Made by a program: the position numbers and the translations under genes. The notes beneath the pieces were generated by a model that did not search any database, was not told the origin of the DNA, and saw only the letters and a program-made list of their open reading frames with translations. From contig QEVO01000004.1 in assembly GCA_003577275.1 (NCBI GenBank), forward strand, positions 1 through 64,000: a DNA stretch of 64,000 nucleotides, written 5' to 3'. Below are positions 32,132 to 41,966 of the stretch, one piece after another (within the stretch, counting starts at the first letter, position 1; each line of letters begins with the position of its first letter). Origin of the DNA: Pseudomonadota bacterium (GTDB taxonomy: Bacteria; Pseudomonadota; Alphaproteobacteria; Sphingomonadales; Govanellaceae).

Positions 32132-33886
32132 TCAGGCGCGCCGAACCAGCCGCATGACGTCGGCCTCCTCCGGAGCGGCCGCCCGCTGAATAATTCTATC
32201 CTCCGACCGCTTGGCTTTAAGATTGTAGCGTTCGCCCACCGTCACGCCGGCAAGCGCCGATGAGAGCCGCGACAGGCGGGCGATTTCACCGACCATGGTG
32301 CCGGCATGAATATGGATGGGCGCGAAATCAAGGCTGACGTCGAGCCGGCGCACCGCATCCCGACCGTGACGCACGCTATAGCGCGCATCTACCGCGCCCC
32401 GCGCTGCGGCATGGGCGCGCAAGGCGGCGATTTCTGCCAGGGGATCGGCGTTCGCCGCAAACAATGACAGGGGTATCCGCAATTCTGTCGCGGCATGGCG
32501 CTGGGCATTGGGATGCAGTGATCCCATCGCTGCTTCCGACACCTCTGCGCCATCGGCGAACGGCGGATGCGCCGCGGCATAGGCCAGCAAATGCGTCACG
32601 ACGTCGCCCGCCGCCAACCGGCGCTTGACGTCCGCCATGGCCAGCGCCGGATCGAGCAGCCCTGCGCCGGGGGCATCCAGGTCAATGACCGAGAAGCATC
32701 GGTAGACGTAGCCGGGCTGACGCATGAGCGGCGTCAGATCGCCGGGCGTCCCGTAGCGGCCGTCCGCGTCGGGGACGAGCAGCATCGGGCTGGCGCCTAT
32801 GAGCTCGAAGCGGTGCTCCGTTCCCGACCAGCGCCGTCCCAGCCGGATCAGGCTCAAAATGAGCGGCCGCCCGGCCAGGCATTCATAGGTCAGAATGACG
32901 CGCATGGCCTCGTAAATCGGCAGCAGCGGCAGGCGCGCTCCCTCCATGTCCTTAAAGGCCCGGGGCTTGGCGAGCATCACGGCGGCCGCTTCAAGGGCGG
33001 GAGCAGGTCGACGGCGGACCACATCGGCCGCCGCCCACGCCATCAGCGCCACCGTCATGCGACCCAGCGCCTCCAGCCCCCACGGGTCCACCGACAGAGG
33101 ATGCTTGCGGCGCACCCGGCTGGACACGGGCAGCAGGAAGTCGTCTTCCTGGAGGGAAGTCGCCAGGGTATAGCCCCGACACAGGCTTAGAAACAGTCTG
33201 GCGTCCACCGGATCGCCCGGCATGGTCAGTGCATCCGCAATCTGCCGCCATAACGCCATATCCTCCGCCTCTTCGGGATCGGCGGCCAGGTCAGCAGCCG
33301 TTCTGATGGCGGTCTCGTCCGGGTCGGCGGCATGACGGGCGCGATAGGCCGCCATCAGGCGCTGCGCCGTCGGCAACCGTATCCCCATGACCTCAAGGGC
33401 GCGCAGAGCCCGCTGGCGCAGATCCAGAAGAAAAAAGGGACGCATTTCGCAACTGGCGTCGCCGATGGCCGGATCAAGGGCATCGAAATCGCCGGCAATG
33501 AGGGCGTGCAGGCCCTCCATGAGATGTTTCTGGCGCAGGCGGCCCAGCAGCGCCGGATCAAGTCTGCGTTCGCGCAGCGCCGGTTGCCGTCCCGGAGCCT
33601 TCTGGCTCAGCGCCAAGCGCTTGCGGACGATGCCGGCCAGCGCCGCGCCGCTGCGCGCCTTCAGCTTCAACTCCTCAAGCTCGCCGACGGCGGCGGCCAG
33701 AACGTCGCGCAACGCCGCCATGGCGCCGCTGCCGTAAAGCGCCGCCAGCGCCCGCGCCAGGTCCGACCCCGGAGGCGTGATGAGCGCGTCAAGATCAGTG
33801 GCGTTTTGCCGCGCCATGGCCGAGAGCAGCGTATTGATCAGCTCGCGATGGGCCGACAGGTCAGTGTCCGGGTGAGTGGAATTCAT
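32132..33886 (-). CDS. Unrecognised 584-residue protein
   Basis: An Ala/Arg/Leu-rich, probably soluble protein with no signal peptide or membrane helix. I recognise no domain or catalytic motif. The N-terminal part (about 60-105) is predicted helical and rich in Glu/Leu/Lys, and the central part has several Arg-rich helices. GAGGAG lies 8 nt before ATG 33886, preferred over the frame opening at 34012. It is divergent from the 168-residue gene at 34124 (237-nt gap) and shares the glnA terminator. Coding looks real from length and codon pattern. Confidence 0.7.
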   Translation of the reverse strand: MNSTHPDTDLSAHRELINTLLSAMARQNATDLDALITPPGSDLARALAALYGSGAMAALRDVLAAAVGELEELKLKARSGAALAGIVRKRLALSQKAPGRQPALRERRLDPALLGRLRQKHLMEGLHALIAGDFDALDPAIGDASCEMRPFFLLDLRQRALRALEVMGIRLPTAQRLMAAYRARHAADPDETAIRTAADLAADPEEAEDMALWRQIADALTMPGDPVDARLFLSLCRGYTLATSLQEDDFLLPVSSRVRRKHPLSVDPWGLEALGRMTVALMAWAAADVVRRRPAPALEAAAVMLAKPRAFKDMEGARLPLLPIYEAMRVILTYECLAGRPLILSLIRLGRRWSGTEHRFELIGASPMLLVPDADGRYGTPGDLTPLMRQPGYVYRCFSVIDLDAPGAGLLDPALAMADVKRRLAAGDVVTHLLAYAAAHPPFADGAEVSEAAMGSLHPNAQRHAATELRIPLSLFAANADPLAEIAALRAHAAARGAVDARYSVRHGRDAVRRLDVSLDFAPIHIHAGTMVGEIARLSRLSSALAGVTVGERYNLKAKRSEDRIIQRAAAPEEADVMRLVRRA

Positions 33887-34123
33887 GTGCACGCTCCTCA
33901 AGCATGGATGTTTTATGGGAATTGCCGTCGTCGATGGCTCCGGCGGATGGATGACGGCCAAAGTCGGCAATCCGTGACGCGGTACTTGGTTGGACAGCAG
34001 GCGGCGACGCAATCTGAAGCTGTTCGGACGCCCGCGCCGAAGCCTCGCCTCGGTTAACCTTGCGACAGGATTTGCGCTTTATGATCGAATACCAACGAAA
34101 GATAACAGGCGAAGGTCGAACCG

Positions 34124-34630
34124 GTGTTGCCAACGACACAACAAAAAGGCGCGTCAGCGGAGGCGATAGATTGGCCGGCGCGATTGGCTAGCACCAACAT
34201 CAACCCGAAAACTTTTTTAGCCACGGATTACCTTAATCATTTCAATGAAGTAATCATGCTTCTTGAGATGTTGGACGAAATGCCGAGCTGCGCTGTCGAG
34301 ATCAGTCAGTGGCGGCCAATGAGTTATATCGAGCACTTCCAGGCAAGCGGCCTTTCCGATCGCGACCTGGCCATTGAGGCTTATGCCGCTGCGCCTGATG
34401 CGGCGCGCGAAGGTCTGCGATTGGTGGTCGATCGCCTGAACGCCAGAATCCTTGAGGCCCAGACTAGCCTGGCCAAATCCGCCGACCCCGTACTGCGGCG
34501 CCTGGTGGAACTCGCCGGGCTGGTGATCAACGGTTCACTCGCCCTGACCGATGAGGCGGAGCTTAACGCCCATCTGATGAGCAGCAGCTCGTCCTTGAGC
34601 CAAGACAGCATCGACAGCCTGTTTGATTAG
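34124..34630 (+). CDS. Unrecognised 168-residue protein with FliM-like C-terminal peptide
   Basis: A small, acidic, mostly helical protein. After a polar N-terminus comes TDYLNHFNEVIMLLEML (about 35-51), then a region rich in Ala/Glu/Leu. It ends in a Ser-rich linker and LSQDSIDSLFD, closely like the CheY-P-binding start of FliM (LSQAEIDALL). The N-terminal motifs of the phosphatase CheZ are not obvious. The start is a GTG with AAGG 8 nt upstream. No chemotaxis gene lies nearby. A tie to CheY-type signalling is inference. Confidence 0.65.
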   Translation: MLPTTQQKGASAEAIDWPARLASTNINPKTFLATDYLNHFNEVIMLLEMLDEMPSCAVEISQWRPMSYIEHFQASGLSDRDLAIEAYAAAPDAAREGLRLVVDRLNARILEAQTSLAKSADPVLRRLVELAGLVINGSLALTDEAELNAHLMSSSSSLSQDSIDSLFD

Positions 34631-34770
34631 GATCCATATCCATAAGTAATGGGTCTCGCGGCACGGATGATTTGTCGCGGGGTAAGGCGCTGTTGGGCGC
34701 GCCCCCTCCAGAAATGGACCCAATCCAGGTCGCAAAAAATGCTGGCATCCACCCTTATCGTATGCTATTG

Positions 34771-34787
34771 TCCTACGGAAAGTAGGA
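34771..34787. promoter_or_regulatory. Putative operator of the TacA-TacT-like pair
   Basis: A perfect 6-bp inverted repeat, TCCTAC-GGAAA-GTAGGA. It lies just after a possible -10 element (TATGCT, 34761-34766) and covers the Shine-Dalgarno sequence AGGAG of the antitoxin gene. Ribbon-helix-helix antitoxins usually repress their own operon at such short repeats. Confidence 0.5.
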
Positions 34788-34794
34788 GTACATG

Positions 34795-35061
34795 ATGGCC
34801 AATCTTGCCCCCGTCAGCGTCCGGATTTCCCCACGCGAGCGCGAGCTTCTCGAAGCCGCCGCCGAACAGTCGCGCACCAATTTGAGCGACTTCATTCGCC
34901 GCAGGGCGGTGGAAGCGGCAGAGGCGGATTTGTTCTTCAGGGCTCTTGTTACTATCCCGGCGGCGAATTGGAAAAAGTTCGAAGACTGGGCGAATGCTCC
35001 GGCCCGGGAAATTCCTGGTCTTAAGAACCTCGCAGATACCCGCGCCTCATGGCGGGATTAA
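34795..35061 (+). CDS. DUF1778 (TacA-like) antitoxin
   Basis: An 88-residue protein with an N-terminal ribbon-helix-helix domain (PVSVRISPRERELLEAAA, then NLSDFIRRRAVEAAE) and a C-terminal toxin-neutralising tail (AANWKKFEDWANAP). This is the DUF1778/TacA family that pairs with GNAT acetyltransferase toxins. Two adjacent ATGs are possible; the second (34795) has better ribosome-site spacing from AGGAG. It overlaps the toxin gene by 13 nt. Confidence 0.9.
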   Translation: MANLAPVSVRISPRERELLEAAAEQSRTNLSDFIRRRAVEAAEADLFFRALVTIPAANWKKFEDWANAPAREIPGLKNLADTRASWRD

Positions 35062-35561
35062 ACCCACCACGCCCGCTCAACCTGGGCGACGCGATCGAGG
35101 ATTTCGACTGCGGGCGTCCGTCCATGAATGACTGGTTTCGCCGTCATGCGAAACAAAACCAGGAAGCAGGCGTCTCCCGCACCACTGTTTTCATCGATAG
35201 CGAAAGTGGACGTATCGCCGGTTATGTGACGCTCGCGGCCGGGCAGATTGAGCGCGAATATCTGCCCAAAGCCGCGCGCCGCAATCGGCCGGAAGCCATT
35301 CCCGTCATCCTGCTTGGACAACTGGCCGTGGACCAGCAGTTCCAGCGGAGAGGCGTCGCGCGCCAGCTTCTCTTCTATGCTCTAAAAACGTGTTTTATCC
35401 TGTCGAAGGATATCGGCTGCTTCGGCGTCATCACCCATCCGCTCGACGAGGAGGTGCGCGCCTTCTATCGTCGCTACGGCTTTGTGGACCTGCCCGGAGA
35501 TCTCCGCCGGGCGATGATCGTGCGCATGAAGGATCTTGAGGCAAGCGGGTTTGGGGCGTGA
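35049..35561 (+). CDS. GNAT-family acetyltransferase toxin (TacT-like)
   Basis: A 170-residue GNAT protein. In the TacT family such toxins acetylate the amino group of aminoacyl-tRNA and stop translation. The acetyl-CoA loop is QQFQRRGVARQLL (near residue 96), and the catalytic-type tyrosine lies in AFYRRYGFVDLP (near residue 139). The start overlaps the antitoxin stop by 13 nt, typical for the pair. The tRNA target is inferred from the family. Confidence 0.88.
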   Translation: MAGLNPPRPLNLGDAIEDFDCGRPSMNDWFRRHAKQNQEAGVSRTTVFIDSESGRIAGYVTLAAGQIEREYLPKAARRNRPEAIPVILLGQLAVDQQFQRRGVARQLLFYALKTCFILSKDIGCFGVITHPLDEEVRAFYRRYGFVDLPGDLRRAMIVRMKDLEASGFGA

Positions 35562-35630
35562 GGGACCCCCTTGCGCTTTGCCCCGCGGCACAATATGTGG
35601 TAGCCACCCATCGTAATTCCCGATAATGAT

Positions 35631-35660
35631 GGGCTGATTTTTCAGCCCCTTTTGTGTTTT
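35631..35660 (+). terminator. Intrinsic terminator between the TacT-like gene and parE
   Basis: GGGCTGA (35631-35637) pairs with TCAGCCC (35642-35648) around a 4-nt loop, followed by CTTTTGTGTTTT. It ends the toxin operon. The parE ATG at 35667 is only a few bases after the T-tract. Confidence 0.8.
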
Positions 35661-35666
35661 GTCGCC

Positions 35667-37646
<1,980 letters not shown>

Positions 37647-37707
37647 ATAGCGTTCGCTTTTTTGCAGATTTAGAAAACTTCAGCATCTGCCTGACAGGCT
37701 TAACCGC

Positions 37708-38037
37708 CTATGCACTGTTGATGCTATTAATCAGCTCAGGCGTAAGACGATAGCCCAGCGCATGCATGATGGCGTTGACGTTATCAAATCGCGGATTGCC
37801 CTTGCTGGACAACGCATGCTGAATGCCCTGGCGTGTCATGCCCGTGGCTTGCGCGAGATTGGTAATGCCCTTGACCTTGGCGATTACACGCAAGGATGCC
37901 AGCAAGGCGGCTGAATTTCCGTCTTGGGCATAGTCATCGAATATCTCGTCGATATAAGCGGCAATTTCTTCCGGATGGTTATGGAAATAATCTTCCTCAA
38001 CATCCCGGAACGACCGATAATTTCTTTTCTTAGCCAT
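37708..38037 (-). CDS. HigA-like helix-turn-helix antitoxin
   Basis: A 109-residue protein of the COG3636 addiction-module antidote type. The C-terminal half is a Cro/CI-like HTH (LAQATGMTRQGIQHALSSKGNPRFDNVNAIMHALGYRL, about residues 65-102). It overlaps the end of the toxin gene by 8 nt and is the second gene of the pair, the HigB-HigA order. It probably binds the palindrome at 38392-38407 with the toxin as co-repressor. Confidence 0.88.
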   Translation of the reverse strand: MAKKRNYRSFRDVEEDYFHNHPEEIAAYIDEIFDDYAQDGNSAALLASLRVIAKVKGITNLAQATGMTRQGIQHALSSKGNPRFDNVNAIMHALGYRLTPELINSINSA

Positions 38038-38368
38038 GGGCTTTGTACTCTTTCCAGTATGCCTGAGCCGTTTTTATATCTTTGTGCTGCGTGCTCTTGT
38101 CGCCGCCGCATAAAAGCACAACGATATGACGCGCCTCTTCCGCGAAATAGACCCGGTAGCCGGGGCCAAGGAAAATACGCAATTCCGAAACTCCGTCGCC
38201 TACAGATTCGCAATCGCCGTATAAACCATATTCAAGCCTGCCGATCCGCTTCAATACAGCCCTGCGACCTTTCTCGTCGCGCAAGTTATTGAGCCAGTCA
38301 GTAAAAGGCTCTCGGCCGGAGGCGTCCTGATAAACGATAACCTTTTTCTGTTCCGTCGCCTGCGGCAG
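38030..38368 (-). CDS. RelE/HigB-like (COG3657) toxin, non-ATG start
   Basis: A protein of about 112 residues. GDGVSELRIFLGPGYRVYF and VLLCGGDKSTQ are the COG3657 signature of RelE-superfamily ribosome-dependent mRNA endonucleases. From the TTG at 38284 only 84 residues result, missing the first strand and helix (VIVYQDASGREPFTDWL). The upstream frame is open but has no ATG, GTG or TTG. A CTG at 38368 has GGGGAG 5 nt upstream and gives normal family length, so I use it. A frameshift from the ATG at 38373 would also join this frame. Confidence 0.72.
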   Translation of the reverse strand: MPQATEQKKVIVYQDASGREPFTDWLNNLRDEKGRRAVLKRIGRLEYGLYGDCESVGDGVSELRIFLGPGYRVYFAEEARHIVVLLCGGDKSTQHKDIKTAQAYWKEYKAHG

Positions 38369-38380
38369 GCCATCTCCCCA

Positions 38381-38409
38381 ATTATAGTTATGCCAAATAT
38401 ATTTGGCAA
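38381..38409 (-). promoter_or_regulatory. Near-consensus sigma70 promoter of the HigBA-like operon
   Basis: On the minus strand TTGCCA (38409-38404), a 17-nt spacer, then TATAAT (38386-38381). The likely transcription start falls about 38373-38375, at or next to an ATG in another frame, so the message may be nearly leaderless. Confidence 0.8.
38392..38407. promoter_or_regulatory. 16-bp palindromic operator of the HigBA-like operon
   Basis: GCCAAATATATTTGGC is a perfect palindrome that covers part of the -35 element and most of the spacer of the operon promoter. This is the expected place for an HTH antitoxin to block RNA polymerase. Confidence 0.75.
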
Positions 38410-38430
38410 TAAAATTTCAGATAATTACCC

Positions 38431-39126
38431 TCACCGCCCCAGCCACTCCCTCAGGGCCGCGTTGACCGCTTCGGGGCGCTCCAGGGTCGAAAGATGCCCG
38501 CAGCGCTCGATGACGGTAAGGGTAGCGCCGGGGATCAGGGCCGCCATTTCCTCATGCAGGCTTAAGGGGCTCGGCTTGTCCTCCCGCCCGCACAGGATGA
38601 GGGCCGGGCAGCGGATGGCCGGCAGGTGGGGCCGGCTGTCGATGCGGTTCATGATCGCCGTTTCCTGGCGGATGAAGACCTCAGTGCCGGTATCCCGCGC
38701 CATGTGAATAATGGTCAGCTTCAACTCATGGTCATCGAGCCGGTCGGGGTGGATGAGGTTCGGGATCAGGCGCGGGGTCACCCCCTTGAACTTGCCCCGC
38801 CCGGCCAAGGCAATGAAATCCTGGCGCATTTTCTTCTGTTCGGGGGTATCGGCCCGGGCGTTGGTGTCAAGGAGCGCCAGCCGGCTTACCCGTTCCGGGG
38901 CCTGGCGCACTATCTCCAGGGCGATATAGCCGCCCATGGACAGGCCGGCGAGCGCGAAGCGGGCGGGCGCTTGGGCCAATATATCCTGGGCCAGGGCCGC
39001 CATGCTGTTATGGCGGGTATGGTCGGCGACGGTCATATCGGCAATGTCGGCCAAGGCATCCAGCTGCGGCCGCCACAGCGCCGCGGTGCACAACAGACCG
39101 GGGATCAAAACCAAGGGCTGGGCCAT
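38431..39126 (-). CDS. Alpha/beta-fold hydrolase
   Basis: A 231-residue alpha/beta hydrolase. The nucleophile elbow is GLSMGGY (near residue 77), the acid is likely in CGREDKPSPLSLH, and the histidine in ERCGHLSTLERPE. AGGAGG stands 6 nt before ATG 39126; the frame opens 18 codons earlier. The sequence resembles the 3-oxoadipate enol-lactonase/MenH-like esterase groups, but the substrate is not determined. Confidence 0.85.
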   Translation of the reverse strand: MAQPLVLIPGLLCTAALWRPQLDALADIADMTVADHTRHNSMAALAQDILAQAPARFALAGLSMGGYIALEIVRQAPERVSRLALLDTNARADTPEQKKMRQDFIALAGRGKFKGVTPRLIPNLIHPDRLDDHELKLTIIHMARDTGTEVFIRQETAIMNRIDSRPHLPAIRCPALILCGREDKPSPLSLHEEMAALIPGATLTVIERCGHLSTLERPEAVNAALREWLGR

Positions 39127-39187
39127 GAGCAACCTCCTGAAAAGCGATGATAATAGCCCCCGCCGGCCGCGCCGATGCAAGTAGCGA

Positions 39188-39215
39188 TTGACATGGCATC
39201 GACTTTTCTTATGCT
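39188..39215 (+). promoter_or_regulatory. Sigma70-type promoter of the DEAD-box helicase gene
   Basis: TTGACA (39188-39193), 16-nt spacer, TATGCT (39210-39215). This predicts a transcript starting near 39222 with a leader of about 70 nt before the ATG at 39292. Confidence 0.65.
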
Positions 39216-39291
39216 CACCGGCGCGACGAGAGGCGCGCTCGACGTGATATTTTAGCCATTACGCGCCCGCATAAGGTCGCCTTTCCACGAC

Positions 39292-40680
39292 ATGAGCTTT
39301 CATTTTCTCGGACTAAGCGAAGAAGTCCTACGGGCGGTTGAGGACGCGGGGTACAAGGAACCCACCCCGATCCAACGCCAGGCCATTCCCAGCGTGCTGC
39401 AGGGTCGCGATATCCTGGGCATCGCCCAGACCGGCACCGGCAAGACCGCCTCCTTCACCCTGCCCATGATCGACATCCTGTCGGTGGGCCGGGGGCGGGC
39501 GCGCATGCCGCGCTCGCTCATCGTCGAGCCGACCCGCGAGCTCGCTGACCAGGTGTCCAAGAATTTCGAGACCTATGGCAAATACCATAAATTGACCATG
39601 GCGCTCCTCATCGGCGGGGTCAGCTTCGGCGACCAGGAAAAGCTTTTAGAGCGCGGCGTCGACGTGCTGATCGCCACCCCCGGCCGCCTCCTCGACCATT
39701 TCGAGCGCGGCAAGGTGGTGCTCTCGGGGGTTGATATCCTGGTCATCGACGAGGCCGACCGGATGCTCGATATGGGTTTCATCCCCGATATCGAGCGCAT
39801 CATGTCCTTGATGCCGCAAAAGCACCAGACGCTGTTCTTCTCCGCCACCATGCCGCCGGAGATCAAGCGCCTGACCGACCGCTTCCTCAATGAGCCCAAG
39901 GTCATCGAGGTGGCCCGCCCGGCCACCGCCGCCACCACCATCACCCAGGCCCTGGTGATGGTGAAGGGCAAGGACAAGGAAAAGCGGGCGGCGATGCGGA
40001 ACCTGATCGATGATCAGGCGGTCAGGAATGCCATCATCTTCTGCAACCGCAAGCGCGACGTGCAGGTGGTCTACCGCTCGCTGGCCCGCCATGGCTATAA
40101 CGCCGGCCAGCTCCATGGCGACATGGACCAGTCGACCCGCATGGAAACCCTGGCCAAGTTCCGCCAGGGCGATATCAAATTCCTGGTGGCCAGTGACGTG
40201 GCGGCCCGGGGGCTCGATATCCCCGACGTCTCCCACGTCTTCAATTTCGATGTGCCGATTCACGCCGACGACTATGTGCACCGCATCGGCCGCACCGGCC
40301 GCGCCGGCCGCGAGGGCACCTCCATCACCCTCGCCGCGGCGAGCGACGGCAAGTTCATCGCCGCCATCGAGAAGCTCATCGGCAATAAAATTCCGCCCTT
40401 GGCCGGCAGCCCGCCGCCACCGATAGCCGCCGAAGCCGCTGCGCCGAAGCCGGCTCGGGCACAGCCCCGTAAGCAAGCCGGAAAATCCCTACGTGAGACT
40501 GAGCAGCCCTCGGCCAAGCCGGAGCATTCTTCCCGCAAGCCCATGCCGGCAAAAGAAAAAACTCGCCCCAAAGGGTCCGATCGGGATGACGGGCCGGCGG
40601 TGAAGGGCATGGGCGACCATGTCCCCGCCTTCCTTTTGCGGGGCTTCACCGTCGCCAAGTCCGAGCCAGCGGACGACTGA
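39292..40680 (+). CDS. DEAD-box ATP-dependent RNA helicase (RhlE-like)
   Basis: A 462-residue RNA helicase. The Q motif is KEPTPIQRQAIP, Walker A AQTGTGKT (45-52), the DEAD box VIDEADRMLDMGF near residue 150, SAT in FFSATMPPE, and the C-terminal domain motifs ARGLDIPDVSHVFNFD and HRIGRTGRAGREG. A Pro/Lys/Arg-rich tail (from about residue 365) probably helps bind RNA. Such helicases act in ribosome assembly and RNA decay. RhlE-like is the best guess. Confidence 0.93.
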   Translation: MSFHFLGLSEEVLRAVEDAGYKEPTPIQRQAIPSVLQGRDILGIAQTGTGKTASFTLPMIDILSVGRGRARMPRSLIVEPTRELADQVSKNFETYGKYHKLTMALLIGGVSFGDQEKLLERGVDVLIATPGRLLDHFERGKVVLSGVDILVIDEADRMLDMGFIPDIERIMSLMPQKHQTLFFSATMPPEIKRLTDRFLNEPKVIEVARPATAATTITQALVMVKGKDKEKRAAMRNLIDDQAVRNAIIFCNRKRDVQVVYRSLARHGYNAGQLHGDMDQSTRMETLAKFRQGDIKFLVASDVAARGLDIPDVSHVFNFDVPIHADDYVHRIGRTGRAGREGTSITLAAASDGKFIAAIEKLIGNKIPPLAGSPPPPIAAEAAAPKPARAQPRKQAGKSLRETEQPSAKPEHSSRKPMPAKEKTRPKGSDRDDGPAVKGMGDHVPAFLLRGFTVAKSEPADD

Positions 40681-40826
40681 TTGATGGCGTCATAAAAAAC
40701 CTGAAAATTCCACCCTTTCCTTAGATTTTTGTTAGGACTTCCCGGCTTAAATTCAAGTCCAGCCGGCGCGTTTCCCGGCGTAATAAGACGTGGGCAAAGG
40801 GACGGCGAGTTCAGGGGCGTAAGTTT

Positions 40827-41900
40827 ATGAATGCGGTGAGAACACAAGTCAGGCCATCACAGCGCGCACAAGATACCTCCCAGGAATGGGCGAAACAGGC
40901 GCTGCAGTTGATGAGCGAGCAAGGCGTCTCGCCGACGCCGCGCAACTATCAGCTTTGGTATACGTATGCTTCCGGCGACGCGCCCCTCCTCAATCGTATG
41001 ATCGACAACTGCATCGCCCACACCAAAAAAGTGGGCGATGAATTATCGGAGCGTCTTTATCTTAAATTTTTTGGCGATACCGGCGCGCATGCCTTGGTGC
41101 AAGAAACCGGCCAGCTCATGCACGCCGAGTTGGACAAGGTCATCGCCCGACTGCATAGCGCGGAAAGCGACACCACCCGCTTTGGCAATGTTCTGATGGA
41201 ATACGGCGACGACATCGCCGATCTTGCCGACGGCGATGGCGTCAAGGCATTGGTTTCCGGACTGGCGCGGGAAACCAAGGAAATGGAAACCAAGACCCGC
41301 TCCTTGGAAAGCGAATTGAAAAAATCATCGGAAGAAATCAAAAAGCTCAAAGCCAACCTCGATGCGGCGCGGGCGGAATCCATGACCGATGAACTGACCG
41401 GCATCGGCAACCGCAAGCAATTCGACTGCGTATTGAAGATGACCACCGAGGACGCCACCATGTCGCATCAGCCATTGAGCCTGGTGTTCGGCGATGTCGA
41501 TCACTTCAAGAAATTCAACGATACCTGGGGCCACAAGCTGGGCGACCACGTTCTCAAGCTGGTGGCCCAGCAGATGAAACTGCTGGCCGGCGAGCGCGGC
41601 ACGCCGACGCGGTACGGCGGTGAGGAATTCGCCATCATTCTGCCCGGAACGCCGCTGCCGGATGCCTTGGCGTTCGCCGAAAGCCTGCGCATCGCCGTCA
41701 GCAAGAAACAGATGAAAACCAAGGCCACCGGCGTCGCCCTCGGCCACATCACCATGTCCTTCGGCGTGACGCAGTATGCGGTGGGCGAAAGCATGGACGC
41801 CTTCGTCGAGCGGGCCGACAGCGCCCTTTACGCCGCCAAAGCCGCCGGGCGCAACAAGGTTACTCCCGCCGATCCGCCGCAAATCCGGGCCGCCAGTTAA
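40827..41900 (+). CDS. GGDEF-domain diguanylate cyclase
   Basis: A 357-residue soluble protein with no membrane helix. The N-terminal half (about 1-180) is helical and holds a probable coiled coil (about 150-178, ETKTRSLESELKKSSEEIKKL region); it resembles the alphaproteobacterial sensory/dimerisation region seen before GGDEF. The GGDEF domain (about 185-350) has an active-site GGEEF at residues 264-268, so it should make cyclic di-GMP. No RxxD inhibitory site precedes it. AGGGG lies 8 nt before the ATG. Confidence 0.93.
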   Translation: MNAVRTQVRPSQRAQDTSQEWAKQALQLMSEQGVSPTPRNYQLWYTYASGDAPLLNRMIDNCIAHTKKVGDELSERLYLKFFGDTGAHALVQETGQLMHAELDKVIARLHSAESDTTRFGNVLMEYGDDIADLADGDGVKALVSGLARETKEMETKTRSLESELKKSSEEIKKLKANLDAARAESMTDELTGIGNRKQFDCVLKMTTEDATMSHQPLSLVFGDVDHFKKFNDTWGHKLGDHVLKLVAQQMKLLAGERGTPTRYGGEEFAIILPGTPLPDALAFAESLRIAVSKKQMKTKATGVALGHITMSFGVTQYAVGESMDAFVERADSALYAAKAAGRNKVTPADPPQIRAAS

Positions 41901-41966
41901 CCCCCCTATCCTCCCTCCCCATCGACTGCTATAAGTCACCCGTTTAATTTAGCTCGGGTGTTCGCC

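Noticed and set aside
38030-38284. 84-residue toxin from TTG 38284 as a complete protein
   Set aside because: It would lack the conserved first strand and helix, which are encoded in the open frame just upstream.
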